NCBI RefSeq assembly: GCF_003938655.1
Contig: NZ_RJJT01000019.1
Location: 62,001-126,000 of the forward strand
DNA length: 64,000 nucleotides
DNA from: Rhizobium pisi
GTDB taxonomy: Bacteria; Pseudomonadota; Alphaproteobacteria; Rhizobiales; Rhizobiaceae
Reading direction: 5' to 3'
Part shown: one piece after another, positions 1 through 8,550 of the stretch
How positions within the stretch are numbered: the stretch's first letter is position 1
How the letters are laid out: every line of letters starts with the position of its first letter
The notes under the pieces: generated by a model
Database searches by the model: none
Told to the model about the DNA's origin: nothing
The model's input: only the letters and a program-made list of their open reading frames with translations
Made by a program: the position numbers and the translations under genes

Positions 1-1694
1 TCATCCTGAATCTGATTGGGAAGAGATTCCAGGAAATCCTTGTATCGACTCAGGGAAAGCCGCTCACGCACGACCTTGCCGTCGAAGCCGGAATTGGTCG
101 GCCCCAACATCATATGCCGTATCAGCGCATCACCATCGGCAGGAATATCGGCAATGGGATAACCGGCCCTCTCCATCGCCCGCATCACCTCGATGGTGCC
201 GGCCGGCGTATCCAGCCCGACGCCATTGCCGAGCCGTCCGTCGCGGTTCGGATAGTTCGCCATGACGAGCGCAACTCGGCGACTCTCCGCCGGCACCTGC
301 CGCAGCCGCGCCCAGTTGCCGGCAAGCGATGCCACATAGTTCATGCGCCCAGCATCCGGCTCGCTGGAAACGATGTTGGCCTCGACAGCAACGTCATAGC
401 GCGCGGCTGATTTGAAGGAGACGGCGCGCGACAGCACCCTGCCATCCACCTCCGGCAGCGCGACATTCATGCCGAGATCACGCGCCGAGAGCCCCTGCGA
501 TGAGGCGGCCCAGGCCTCCCGCGACGAAGCGGAAAAGATCGCTTGCAGCACGATCGCGTCATTGGCCTCCAACACCGTCGGCTGGCGATCGGCGCCGGGT
601 GCGGAGACGGCAAAGCCGGTCGTGTTGATAACGACATCGGGTTTGAGTTCGGCGAAGATGCTTTCGAGGATACCTCTGGAGACGGGATCCTTGAGACTGT
701 AGGCGAAGACTGGCAGCGGGCGCAGGCCTTGCTGCTGGAGTGCTTCGATCAAGGCTTCGACGGGTTTGGTTTCGCCGCTTTGCACGAGAGCGCGGTAGAA
801 GGCGATGGCGACTGTCGGGCGAGCCGTGGGTTTGAATCCCACCTCTTCCGCCGAATGTGTGGCGTTCGCCTCCTCGTCCGAGCGTGTAACACCCCCCTCT
901 GTCCTGCCGGACATCTCCCCCACAAGGGGGGAGATCGGCAAGGAGCGAGACCTTCGCTCTATGTCGGTAGTTTGGGGAGACGCGGGCCGCGATTCAATCT
1001 CCCCCCTTGTGGGGGGTCCGAAGGACGGGTCGAGACCCGCGGCTCGACCCCGGTAGTCCGGCAGGACAGAGGGGGGTGCTACGCCCTCAATCGCCGGGGA
1101 AGGCACAACAGAAACAAGCCGACGCCACTCCTCAACTCCAACCAGCCCTCGCCCGGGCCACCAGATCCCCGCCTTCATCAACGGCGCAGCCGGCGCCGGC
1201 TTCTCCTCCCCCGAGAGCATCGCCGCCGCATAGGCAAGAAAGCCCCGCGCATTGGCATCCCCGCCTTCGATCAGGTATCCCCAGAGCGCATTGAGATCCT
1301 CAAGCGCCACATTCGAAAACGGCGTCAGGCCCGCATCCGGCTTGGAATCCCCCGGTAGCACCGCAATCAGCGCCCCGCCCCTCGCCGCCACCGCATGCAG
1401 GGCCTCGAGCGCGTAGTGAAAATAGCTCGCCCCGCCGAGCGCCCGCACGATGATCAGCTTCGCATGCCGCGCCGTGCGTTCGACGTAGGTATCGACCGAC
1501 ATCGGATGCTTCAGGCTCATCAAGCTCGCAAGCCTGAGCGTATGCCCGCTCGCCCCGTCGGCATGAGCCGCGGCAATCGCCGCAAGCTCGGTGTCGGCGG
1601 CCGAGAGGAACAGGACATCGCCCGGCGACTGGCCGAGGTCGATGGCCTCTTCCCCGTCGCTGATCGTTCCCTGTTGAGCCAGAAGCAGATGCAT
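1..1694 (-). CDS. cobN: Cobaltochelatase large subunit CobN, N-terminal part (runs off the window)
   Basis: CobN is the large subunit of the CobNST complex that inserts cobalt into hydrogenobyrinic acid a,c-diamide in aerobic B12 synthesis. The minus-strand frame is open from an ATG at 1694 (reading MHLLLAQQGTIS) to the left edge, about 564 codons; the family is about 1,270 residues, so the C-terminal half lies outside. Family-typical segments are visible: IWWPGRGLVGVEEWRRLV, then PTVAIAFYRALVQSGET, then YPIADIPADGDALI. Between the first two lies an in-frame insertion encoded by a palindromic element (891-1077) that the reading frame crosses without a stop. The gene starts 9 bp after cobW and is the third gene of the riboswitch-led operon. 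Identity is confident; whether the insert affects activity is unknown. Confidence 0.93.
   Translation of the reverse strand, partial: MHLLLAQQGTISDGEEAIDLGQSPGDVLFLSAADTELAAIAAAHADGASGHTLRLASLMSLKHPMSVDTYVERTARHAKLIIVRALGGASYFHYALEALHAVAARGGALIAVLPGDSKPDAGLTPFSNVALEDLNALWGYLIEGGDANARGFLAYAAAMLSGEEKPAPAAPLMKAGIWWPGRGLVGVEEWRRLVSVVPSPAIEGVAPPSVLPDYRGRAAGLDPSFGPPTRGEIESRPASPQTTDIERRSRSLPISPLVGEMSGRTEGGVTRSDEEANATHSAEEVGFKPTARPTVAIAFYRALVQSGETKPVEALIEALQQQGLRPLPVFAYSLKDPVSRGILESIFAELKPDVVINTTGFAVSAPGADRQPTVLEANDAIVLQAIFSASSREAWAASSQGLSARDLGMNVALPEVDGRVLSRAVSFKSAARYDVAVEANIVSSEPDAGRMNYVASLAGNWARLRQVPAESRRVALVMANYPNRDGRLGNGVGLDTPAGTIEVMRAMERAGYPIADIPADGDALIRHMMLGPTNSGFDGKVVRERLSLSRYKDFLESLPNQIQD
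891..1077. repeat. Rhizobial palindromic mosaic element inserted in-frame inside cobN
   Basis: The ends form a perfect 22-bp inverted repeat, at 891-912 and 1056-1077. A second inner palindrome has the core ATCTCCCCCAC..GGGGGGAGAT near 914-936, with a matching arm near 998-1017. Elements of this look are normally intergenic in rhizobia. Here the element sits within coding DNA and contributes about 62 residues (low complexity, rich in Pro, Arg, Ser and Gly) to CobN without a stop or frame change. Confidence 0.85.
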
Positions 1695-1703
1695 TCTCTA
1701 TCC

Positions 1704-2750
1704 TCAGACGAGCGCTTCGATCGCCTTACGCACCGCGTCCTGATCCATTTCGTGCAGACCGATGACGACAAGGCGCGTGCTACGAGCTTCACCCGGCGCC
1801 CAGGCGCGGTCGAAATACTGGTCGATGCGGGCGCCGACGGCCTGCAGCTGCAGGCGCATGGGCTTACCGGAGACGTCGATGAAGCCCTTGAGGCGCAGCA
1901 CGTCATGCTCGGCGATGATGCCCTTCAGCTTCTCGACGAAACCAGATGTATCGGCGATAGCACCGAGATCGACGACGAAACTGTCGAATTCGTCATGGTC
2001 GTGCGGCTCACCGTCCTCATGCTCCAGTTCGTGATGGGACTTGCGGTTGGCGATATCGTCTTCCGTGCCGATACCGAGGCCGAGCAGCACGCTCGCCGGC
2101 ACCTCACCATTCCTGGCCTCGATCATCACCGGCTTGCGGGCAATCCGCGAGGCGACTTCGCTCTTCACGCGGCCAAGGCCGTCCGCGTCGATCAAATCGG
2201 TCTTGTTGAGCACGATCAGATCGGCGCAGGTCAGCTGATCCTCGAACAGCTCCTCGATCGGGCTTTCATGATCGAGCGATTCATCCTCGGCACGACGCGC
2301 ATCGACGGCATCGTGGTCGTCGGCAAAACGCCCGGCGGCAACGGCAGCACTATCAACCACGGTGATCACGCCATCGACCGTTACTTCGCTGCGAATATCC
2401 GGCCAGTTGAAAGCGGCGACCAGCGGCTGCGGCAGCGCAAGACCGGAGGTTTCGATGACGATATGGTCCGGGCGCTGCTCGCGCTCCAGAAGCTTGGTCA
2501 TGGTCGGAATGAAATCGTCGGCGACCGTGCAGCAGATGCAGCCATTGGTGAGCTCGATAATATCGTCTTCGGTGCAATTCTCAGCGCCGCAGCCCTTCAG
2601 CACATCGCCATCAACGCCAAGATCGCCGAACTCGTTGATGATGAGCGCAATCTTCTTGCCGCCGGCATTGGTGAGCAGGTTGCGGATCATCGTCGTCTTG
2701 CCCGCGCCGAGAAAGCCGGTGATGACGGTTGCGGGAATTTTCTGCTGCAT
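1704..2750 (-). CDS. cobW: CobW family GTPase (cobalt delivery to CobNST)
   Basis: 348 residues, a normal length for CobW. It is a G3E-family P-loop GTPase thought to deliver Co(II) to the cobaltochelatase. Visible motifs are the P-loop GFLGAGKTT (residues 12-20), the metal-binding CICC (71-74), a G-domain specificity motif NKTD (182-185), and a His/Asp/Glu-rich segment (about 239-252, HHELEHEDGEPHDHD) typical of metal chaperones. The C-terminal CobW domain follows (about 255-348). It starts 4 bp after cobU and ends 9 bp before cobN, so translation is probably coupled in one operon under the cobalamin riboswitch. Confidence 0.95.
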   Translation of the reverse strand: MQQKIPATVITGFLGAGKTTMIRNLLTNAGGKKIALIINEFGDLGVDGDVLKGCGAENCTEDDIIELTNGCICCTVADDFIPTMTKLLEREQRPDHIVIETSGLALPQPLVAAFNWPDIRSEVTVDGVITVVDSAAVAAGRFADDHDAVDARRAEDESLDHESPIEELFEDQLTCADLIVLNKTDLIDADGLGRVKSEVASRIARKPVMIEARNGEVPASVLLGLGIGTEDDIANRKSHHELEHEDGEPHDHDEFDSFVVDLGAIADTSGFVEKLKGIIAEHDVLRLKGFIDVSGKPMRLQLQAVGARIDQYFDRAWAPGEARSTRLVVIGLHEMDQDAVRKAIEALV

Positions 2751-2754
2751 GGAT

Positions 2755-3264
2755 TTAACCCTTCATTTTCAGCGGCAGGCCTGCCGCGATAAAATAGACT
2801 TCGGCGGCATTCGCCGCGATCATCTGGTGCAGCCGGCCGGCATGGTCGCGAAATTCCCGCGCCATGCGATTCTCAGGCACGATGCCGAGGCCGACTTCAT
2901 TGGAAACGATAACGAGCCGCGCCTTCGCGGCCGGCAGGAAATCGGCAAGGGCTGCAAATTCCGCTGCCATCTCGCGCTCCTCCATCATCAGATTGGTGAC
3001 CCAGAGCGTCAGACAGTCGATCAGCACGATGCGCCCCTCGCCGTCGATGGCGCCAAGCTTGCCGACCAGATCGAGCGGCTCCTCATGCGTCGTCCAGGAT
3101 GGACCGCGATCGGCCTTGTGCTGAGCGATGCGCGCCTGCATCTCCTCGTCCCATGCCCGGCCGGTGGCGATGTAGTGGCGCTCGAGGCCGGTCGCGGTGA
3201 CAAGAGATTCAGCGAACCGGGATTTGCCGGAGCGTACGCCGCCGAGGATGAAGGTGGCGGTCAT
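2755..3264 (-). CDS. cobU: Bifunctional adenosylcobinamide kinase / guanylyltransferase
   Basis: 169 residues from the chosen ATG at 3264; the open frame extends further upstream to 3303. The inner start is preferred because it begins the family-typical MTATFILGGVRSGKSRFAE and is preceded by GGAGGAG at good spacing. The protein (CobP in the aerobic naming) phosphorylates adenosylcobinamide and transfers GMP in the nucleotide-loop assembly. The Walker A is GGVRSGKS near residues 7-14. Other conserved pieces are HYIATGRAWDEEMQARI with the active-site His after it (IAQHKADR), VLIDCLTLWVTNL, and IVSNEVGLGIVPE. It is the first gene after the riboswitch. Confidence 0.95.
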   Translation of the reverse strand: MTATFILGGVRSGKSRFAESLVTATGLERHYIATGRAWDEEMQARIAQHKADRGPSWTTHEEPLDLVGKLGAIDGEGRIVLIDCLTLWVTNLMMEEREMAAEFAALADFLPAAKARLVIVSNEVGLGIVPENRMAREFRDHAGRLHQMIAANAAEVYFIAAGLPLKMKG

Positions 3265-3303
3265 GTCGAAGCGCTCCTCCGGGAGAGGGCAAGACGTCGC
3301 CAC

Positions 3304-3471
3304 ATCCCCCTTCTCCCCAGCGGGGAGAAGGTGCCGGCAGGCGGTTGAGGGGGTGAGAGGCGCAGCCGCGAATGCGCGGCGCGCAAGCAGAGCGCAAAAT
3401 GAGGTAAGTGCCGTGTGGCCCCCTCATCCGACCCTTCGGGCCACCTTCTCCCCGCTGGGGAGAAGGGGAAG
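3304..3471. repeat. Palindromic mosaic element (CTTCTCCCC...GGGGAGAAG type)
   Basis: Two inverted hairpin units, CTTCTCCCC-AGC-GGGGAGAAG at 3310-3330 and CTTCTCCCC-GCT-GGGGAGAAG at 3445-3465, flank a spacer with GC-rich sub-repeats. It lies in the leader between the cobalamin riboswitch and cobU, so it is transcribed with the operon. The same unit recurs at 8281-8440 and 34608-34722. Confidence 0.8.
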
Positions 3472-3574
3472 TACCATCGCACCACCGGAGGCAGCGCTGA
3501 ATTCAATCGTTCAGCCAAGACAACCTCCGTGCTGGCAGCGGGTTTCTTACCCAGGGGTGGGCTTTTCGCCCGGC

Positions 3575-3925
3575 ACGGGATGGCAGGTCTCCTGGCTCGC
3601 GGGTATCGGCCGCGATCGGGGCGGACCGGAAACCGGTCGCCCCTGATCGTGCCAGCGGATCTGCCTCGCCTTCCCGGCTGCATCGGCGAAGAGGTGGACC
3701 ATTCGTAGAGATAGAGGCGTCCGACCCCGGTTGATCACCATGCATTTCCAGTGGCTTTTCCGGCATGTCGCCCGTACTGCCCGCCTGCACCATTGCATGC
3801 GGACAGAAAAGGGTTGGATGCCGGATGGAAGACCCTGACCGCTCTACAGTCGCGGGGTCGGCTGTGATGAAGGCGCCCGGCTTGGGTCCACCCCGTCACA
3901 TTCCCTTTTCATCCGGAAGGGCAGA
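3575..3925 (-). promoter_or_regulatory. Cobalamin (adenosylcobalamin) riboswitch controlling cobU-cobW-cobN
   Basis: On the minus strand the conserved elements occur in the canonical order: AAAAGGGAATGTG (about 3899-3912), the core CCGCGACTGTAGAGCGG (about 3839-3855), GCCACTGG (about 3748), GGGAAGGC (about 3675), and the 3' B12 box GAGCCAGGAGACCTGCC (3582-3598). At about 340 nt it is longer than most. A strong peripheral stem at 3614-3648 (arms around GGGGCG / CGCCCC) accounts for part of the excess. A GGGCGAAAAGCCC hairpin just downstream (about 3555-3572) could belong to the expression platform. Repression of the cob operon by B12 is the expected behaviour of this class. Confidence 0.94.
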
Positions 3926-3938
3926 ACGCCGATCCGGA

Positions 3939-3991
3939 ACCATCCGTTATGTCAGGATGGTCAGGCGACCATCCCTTATATCGGGGATGGT
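3939..3991. promoter_or_regulatory. Two tandem short hairpins upstream of the riboswitch
   Basis: ACCATCC...GGATGGT occurs twice (3939-3961 and 3968-3991), with identical 7-bp arms, AT-rich loops and a 29-bp period. They lie in the roughly 290-bp gap between the divergent cob operon and the ClC gene. Possible roles are an operator pair or part of the cob promoter region. The rest of the gap (3992-4215) shows only an AT-rich stretch near 4080-4130 that could hold the ClC promoter. Confidence 0.5.
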
Positions 3992-4215
3992 TAGGCAAGC
4001 TCAGGGATGAAGTCAACCAGCCTTCGCCGCCGGGGAATGGCCCGCTGGACGGCACGCGCGCGCCAACACGACTTACTCTACCTAAAATATCGTCATTTAT
4101 CAGAGACTTACGTCACAAATATTTATCCCGCGCGCCGGTTTTTCGCCGCAATTGCGTCGCATGCGGACTGCACCTTCGCCCTTGACCGGGCCTCTCCCAG
4201 CCTAGTTGTCTAGCC

Positions 4216-6006
4216 ATGCTTATGAAATTGGATCGGCGCCGTTTCCGCGCGCTGCGTGTTTTCTTCGATCCGGGACGGCTGCGCGTGCTGACCCGCCGCA
4301 GCGAGGTCGGCCTTTCCATGGCGGGCGCCGTCGTCGGCATCGCCTCGGGGCTTGCCGTCACCGGCATGAGTTTCGTCTCAAGCGAATTGCACCAGATGAT
4401 CTTCGGCATTTCAGACAGCGAAAGGCTGAGCGCGTCAGTGATCGACGACAAGCTGCTGCTGCTCATCGCCCCCGTGATGGACGGCGTCCTGCTCGGGCTT
4501 CTGCTCTTCGTGATGGCGAAACGGCGCAAGAAGCCGATGGTCGACCCGATCGAAGCCAATGCGCTGCATGGCGGCCGCCTGTCCCTGACCGACAGCATCA
4601 TCGTCGCTATGCAGAACCTGATCTCCAACGGCTTCGGCGCCTCCGTCGGCCTGGAAGCTGGCTATACCCAGCTTGCCGCCGGGATCGCCTCTAAATTCGG
4701 CCTGAAGCTGCAGCTGCGTCGCTCCGACCTGCGCATCCTCGTCGGCTGCGGGGCTGCGGGCGCCATCGCCGCCGCCTTCAACGCGCCGCTCACGGGCGCC
4801 TTCTACGCCTTCGAGCTGATCATCGGGACCTATACGATCGTGTCGCTGACCCCGGTCGTCGTCTCCGCCCTCGTTTCCACGCTCATCGCAAGGCTGCTCG
4901 CCGAGGGCGACTTCACCATCGATATCGGCAGCTTCGGCGCGGTCGTGCCGGCGGATTATATACCGGCGCTGCTGCTCGGCGCGGTCTCGGCCGGCGTCGG
5001 CATCCTCCTCATGCAGGGCGTCGCCTTCATCGAGGAGCTGGCGCGCAAGAGTTCGATCGCCCCGCCCTTTCGCCCGGCGCTCGGCGGCATCATCGTCGGG
5101 CTGCTCGCGATGATCTCGCCGCAGGTGCTCTCGGCCGGCCATGGCGCCCTGCATCTCAATCTGTCGCGAGACGTGGCGATCCCGGTGCTGATCGGCCTCT
5201 TCCTGTTGAAATCGCTTGCCTCGGCAATCTCGATCGGCTCCGGCTTCAGGGGCGGCTTGTTCTTCGCCTCGCTGTTCATGGGCGCCCTGCTCGGCAAGCT
5301 CTTCGCCTATTGCGGGCCCTATTTCGCCGATGCGACTCTGACGCCTGTCATCTATGCCGTGGTCGGCATGAGCTCGCTTGCCGTCGCCGTCATCGGCGGG
5401 CCGCTGACGATGACCTTCCTGGCGCTCGAAATCACCGGCGATTTCCCGATCACCGCGCTCGTGCTCGCTGCCGTCATCACCTCCTCGCTCGTCGTGCGCT
5501 CGACCTTCGGCTATTCCTTCGCCACGTGGCGCTTTCACCTGCGCGGCGAAAGCATCCGCAGCGCCCACGATGTCGGCTGGATCCGCAACCTGACGGTGGA
5601 CAAGCTGATGCGCGCCGACGTGAAAACGGCCAAAGCGGGTATCTCTCTGGAGGAGTTCAAAAAGGCCTTCCCAATCGGCTCGACCCAGCGCGTCATCCTC
5701 GTCGAGGAGAGCGACAAATATGCCGGCCTCGTGCTTGTGCCGGAGATCTACGCCAATCCGACCGACGCCCAGGACGAAGGCAAGGTGCTTGCCGATTTCA
5801 TCCGCTACCGCAACGATTTCCTGCAGCCGCAGATGAACGCCAGGCAGGCGGCGGCGATCTTCGACAAGTCCGAAAGCGAAGCGCTCGCCGTCGTCAACAA
5901 CCTGATCGAGCGCAAGGTGATCGGCCAGCTCAGCGAAAGCTATACGCTGCGCCGCTACAGCGAAGAACTCGACCGCCGCCGCCGCGAGGTATCAGGCGAG
6001 ATCTGA
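4216..6006 (+). CDS. ClC family chloride channel / antiporter with C-terminal regulatory region
   Basis: 596 residues. The N-terminal ~435 residues form the ClC membrane core; residues ~440-596 are a soluble tail resembling a degenerate CBS-type pair. Visible ClC signatures are GLEAG (145-149, with the gating-glutamate position E147), GAAGAIAAAFNAPLTGAFYAFE (split by eye near 179-200), and GSGFRGGLFFAS (341-352), which lacks the usual Pro of the GxFxP motif. The fluoride-channel branch is unlikely because no fluoride riboswitch is seen upstream. ATGs at 4216 and 4222 are both possible starts, neither with a strong Shine-Dalgarno. The gene is monocistronic and divergent from the cob operon. 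Confidence 0.9.
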   Translation: MLMKLDRRRFRALRVFFDPGRLRVLTRRSEVGLSMAGAVVGIASGLAVTGMSFVSSELHQMIFGISDSERLSASVIDDKLLLLIAPVMDGVLLGLLLFVMAKRRKKPMVDPIEANALHGGRLSLTDSIIVAMQNLISNGFGASVGLEAGYTQLAAGIASKFGLKLQLRRSDLRILVGCGAAGAIAAAFNAPLTGAFYAFELIIGTYTIVSLTPVVVSALVSTLIARLLAEGDFTIDIGSFGAVVPADYIPALLLGAVSAGVGILLMQGVAFIEELARKSSIAPPFRPALGGIIVGLLAMISPQVLSAGHGALHLNLSRDVAIPVLIGLFLLKSLASAISIGSGFRGGLFFASLFMGALLGKLFAYCGPYFADATLTPVIYAVVGMSSLAVAVIGGPLTMTFLALEITGDFPITALVLAAVITSSLVVRSTFGYSFATWRFHLRGESIRSAHDVGWIRNLTVDKLMRADVKTAKAGISLEEFKKAFPIGSTQRVILVEESDKYAGLVLVPEIYANPTDAQDEGKVLADFIRYRNDFLQPQMNARQAAAIFDKSESEALAVVNNLIERKVIGQLSESYTLRRYSEELDRRRREVSGEI

Positions 6007-6051
6007 ACCGCAGCGGCCTCCGGCGGCGTGCCTCTTCTTGGAGAACTTGAA

Positions 6052-7311
6052 CTATTCAGCAGCGTCGGCGAGCCTAAAAACCTCGGCCCTCTTCGAAACG
6101 CCGCGCAGCTCGAACGATCCGAGATATTGGCACGGCACCGCACAGGTCGTCGCGAAGCTCTCCGACATCAGAAGCGGCTGTTCGAGCGTGCCGCAAAGCT
6201 TTTCAAGCCGCGAGGCCTCGTTGACGGCCCTGCCGATCACCGTGAAATCGAGCCTGCCGCGAGCGCCGACATTCCCATAGAAAACCTCGCCGAGATGCAG
6301 GACGACGTCGACGCCGATATTGGGGCCGCCATTGCCCGTCCGCTCGCGATTGAGCTCTTCGGTTGCCTTCAGCAGGTTCTTCGCCGAAGCCAACGCCGCC
6401 ATGCAGGCCTTTTGCGGGTCGTCCGCGTCGGTCGGAAAGATCGCAAGCACGCTGTCGCCCATGAACTTCAGGATCTCGCCGGAATTTTCCTCGACGTGCC
6501 GGTCGATCAGCTCGAAATGTTCGTTCAGAAACTCGACGATCTCGCCGGGCTGATAGACCTCGGTCAGGGCGGTGAAATTTCGGAGATCGGCAAGTAGGAT
6601 CGCAGCGTTGATGGAACCGCCCGTCCCCCTCTGGGTCTCCCCGGCCAGGATGCGCGCGCTGGTCCTGGCGCCGGTGTAAACAGCAAGGATTTCGGTGGCG
6701 GTTTTCGATACCGCCACGCGGTAAGCCGCCAGTCCCAGCGCCGGGACAAGCGCTTTGACGATCGCCAGCTGATCATCGGAAAATCCGCCCGGCGCGTCGC
6801 TGGTCAGGGAGAAACCGAGCCCACGCAACGCGAGCTCGTTCGGAAATTCGCAAAGACTGACAAGGTGGTCCGTGCCGCCGGCCAGCGCAAATTCCGCAAG
6901 CTGCGGATAGTCTAGCCCCTCACCCTTAGCCAATATCCAGCGCCCTGTTCTCTCGCCGCGGCTCAACAGGTAAAATATCGGTGTTTTCTCGAAGTTGCGC
7001 TCTTCCACGCTGCCGTGCGCCGCATTTTCGAGAACGGTCGCACCACCGCGCACGAAATTGGCCGAGATGCCGCGATACATGGGATGAAGGGATGGCATGG
7101 TGATGCTGGCCCGCCAGATTGGAATGCCGTCGGCAATCAGCCTGTCGCAGAGGCCGGCGACGAGGTCACCAATATGCTCGCTGGTGAGCCCCTGCTCTAT
7201 AAGCCACTGAATATGATTGTTAATTTTAGAACCTCCACATGACCGACGCAATTTATGGTCGGAAATCGGGCAAATGGACGGCGATAACCAACCGGGGCAT
7301 TGCCAAATCAA
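6052..7311 (-). CDS. Class III adenylate/guanylate cyclase
   Basis: Up to 419 residues if the ATG at 7311 is used. The C-terminal ~200 residues are a class III cyclase homology domain with both metal-binding aspartates (LLADLRNFT and FMGDSVLAIFP) and the dimer-face segment GEVFYGNVGARGRLDFTVIG. The ~200-residue N-terminal region is typical of rhizobial soluble cyclases of unknown input. Start choice is unusual: an excellent GGAGGT (7231-7236) lies inside the frame, 6 nt ahead of an ATT codon at 7224, after which the protein reads INNHIQWLIEQG. The leader upstream (residues 1-29) looks non-protein-like, so an ATT start is a real possibility (390 residues). cAMP or cGMP production is inferred from intact catalytic residues. 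Confidence 0.9.
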   Translation of the reverse strand: MIWQCPGWLSPSICPISDHKLRRSCGGSKINNHIQWLIEQGLTSEHIGDLVAGLCDRLIADGIPIWRASITMPSLHPMYRGISANFVRGGATVLENAAHGSVEERNFEKTPIFYLLSRGERTGRWILAKGEGLDYPQLAEFALAGGTDHLVSLCEFPNELALRGLGFSLTSDAPGGFSDDQLAIVKALVPALGLAAYRVAVSKTATEILAVYTGARTSARILAGETQRGTGGSINAAILLADLRNFTALTEVYQPGEIVEFLNEHFELIDRHVEENSGEILKFMGDSVLAIFPTDADDPQKACMAALASAKNLLKATEELNRERTGNGGPNIGVDVVLHLGEVFYGNVGARGRLDFTVIGRAVNEASRLEKLCGTLEQPLLMSESFATTCAVPCQYLGSFELRGVSKRAEVFRLADAAE

Positions 7312-7398
7312 CCAATAGTCGAGTCAGGCAGATGTTTCTAGCCATCGATCATGGCCACGACAACCGCAGCGCAGGCACGACGCCTGCGGCATCTTCTC

Positions 7399-8178
7399 TC
7401 ACATCCTGACGGTCATTCCACCGTCGACGGTCAGCACGTGGCCGTTGACAAAAGAGGCGGCGGGGCTTGCGAGAAACAGCGCCGCGCCGGCAATCTCGTC
7501 AGGCCGTCCCCAGCGCTGAACCGGAATGCGCTGGCGCACAAAAGGCATCAACTCCTCATTTGCAGCCATCGCCGCGTTCGTCTCGGTGGCGAACCAGCCC
7601 GGCGCAATCGCGTTGCTGGTGATGCCATGCGGGCCGAATTCGACCGCCATGCCGCGCATCAGGCCGGTCAGGCCCTGCTTGGCTGCCGGATAGACGCAGT
7701 CGCCGGGCATTGCGACATGGCCGCTGATCGAGGTCACCGCGATCAGGCGCCCATGATGGCGCCGTTTCATCAGCACGGCCGCATCCCGCGAAAGCGTCAT
7801 CGCCGCGGCCAGATCGGTGCGCAGCAGTTCTATGATGGCATCATCGTCGAATTCGGCCAGCGGCCGCCTGTCGCGGACGCCGACATTGTTGATCAGGATA
7901 TCGAGACGGCCATGGTTCTTGTCGATATCGGCCATCACAGCACGCTGGGCCTCGCGGTCGGCGATGTCGAACGCGGCGGCCCCGGCCGTCCCGCCCGCAG
8001 CCCGGATGGTCCTGACCGCGTCGTCCAGTGTCGCCGCCGTGCGTCCGGTAACGACGACATGCGCGCCGGCCTCGGCCAGGGCGCGTGCCATCTCAAAACC
8101 CAGACCACGGCCGCCGCCGGTGATGAGCGCCACCTGACCCGCCAGTGAAAATCGATCCAGCACACCCATCGTTTTCAT
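7399..8178 (-). CDS. SDR family NAD(P)-dependent oxidoreductase (gluconate 5-dehydrogenase-like)
   Basis: 259 residues, the usual classical SDR size. The cofactor motif is TGGGRGLG near residues 20-27, followed by NNVG, the catalytic Ser in VTSISGHVA, and the YxxxK pair in VYPAAKQG. The C-terminal VNGHVLTVDGGMTVRM is typical of the gluconate 5-dehydrogenase / 2-deoxy-gluconate dehydrogenase subgroup. The substrate cannot be fixed from sequence. It stands alone on the minus strand, separated from cobQ by a palindromic element. Confidence 0.88.
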   Translation of the reverse strand: MKTMGVLDRFSLAGQVALITGGGRGLGFEMARALAEAGAHVVVTGRTAATLDDAVRTIRAAGGTAGAAAFDIADREAQRAVMADIDKNHGRLDILINNVGVRDRRPLAEFDDDAIIELLRTDLAAAMTLSRDAAVLMKRRHHGRLIAVTSISGHVAMPGDCVYPAAKQGLTGLMRGMAVEFGPHGITSNAIAPGWFATETNAAMAANEELMPFVRQRIPVQRWGRPDEIAGAALFLASPAASFVNGHVLTVDGGMTVRM

Positions 8179-8280
8179 CGCCCTCCGCTAAGTCGGTCGC
8201 CGCAATTAATGGACTCAGTCAACTAATTTGGCAAGAGCGGACGGAGACGCGGTCCTGTGGAACGATGGAGGCCCGGCTTG

Positions 8281-8440
8281 GCTCCCTCTTCTCCCCTCGG
8301 GGAGAAGGTGCTCGTAGGGCGGATGAGGGGGCGGCACGGCACACCATTCATTGCCCTTCGCTCGCGCTCAGCGCATTCGCGGCTCTGCCGCTCACCCCTC
8401 CATCTGCCTGCCGGCATCTTCTCCCCGCTGGGGAGAAGGG
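8281..8440. repeat. Palindromic mosaic element between cobQ and the SDR gene
   Basis: Two hairpin units, CTTCTCCCC-TC-GGGGAGAAG (8288-8307) and CTTCTCCCC-GCT-GGGGAGAAG (8418-8438), flank a spacer that again contains a GGCGGATGAGGGGG-like stretch. It is the same family as 3304-3471 and 34608-34722. It fills most of the 372-bp gap 8179-8550, in which I see no gene. Confidence 0.8.
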
Positions 8441-8550
8441 ATATGTGGCGGCGCCTTGCCCCTCTCTTGACCGGAGCAAGAAATATCCGACGAAGCTGAT
8501 GGTGCTCCGTCATCGAGTCAGCCGCAAAGACAGCCCAGAACACACCCAAC

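Noticed and set aside
543..1358. Plus-strand open frame of 271 codons across cobN
   Set aside because: It is the complement of the cobN codon register, opened by high GC; the protein is compositionally odd and has no start signal.
4000..4215. Fluoride riboswitch for the ClC gene
   Set aside because: The conserved crcB motif elements are absent upstream.
4435..5568. Minus-strand 377-codon frame within the ClC gene
   Set aside because: Antisense shadow: charged, repetitive Asp/Arg/Gln composition with no family features, while the plus strand has clear ClC motifs.
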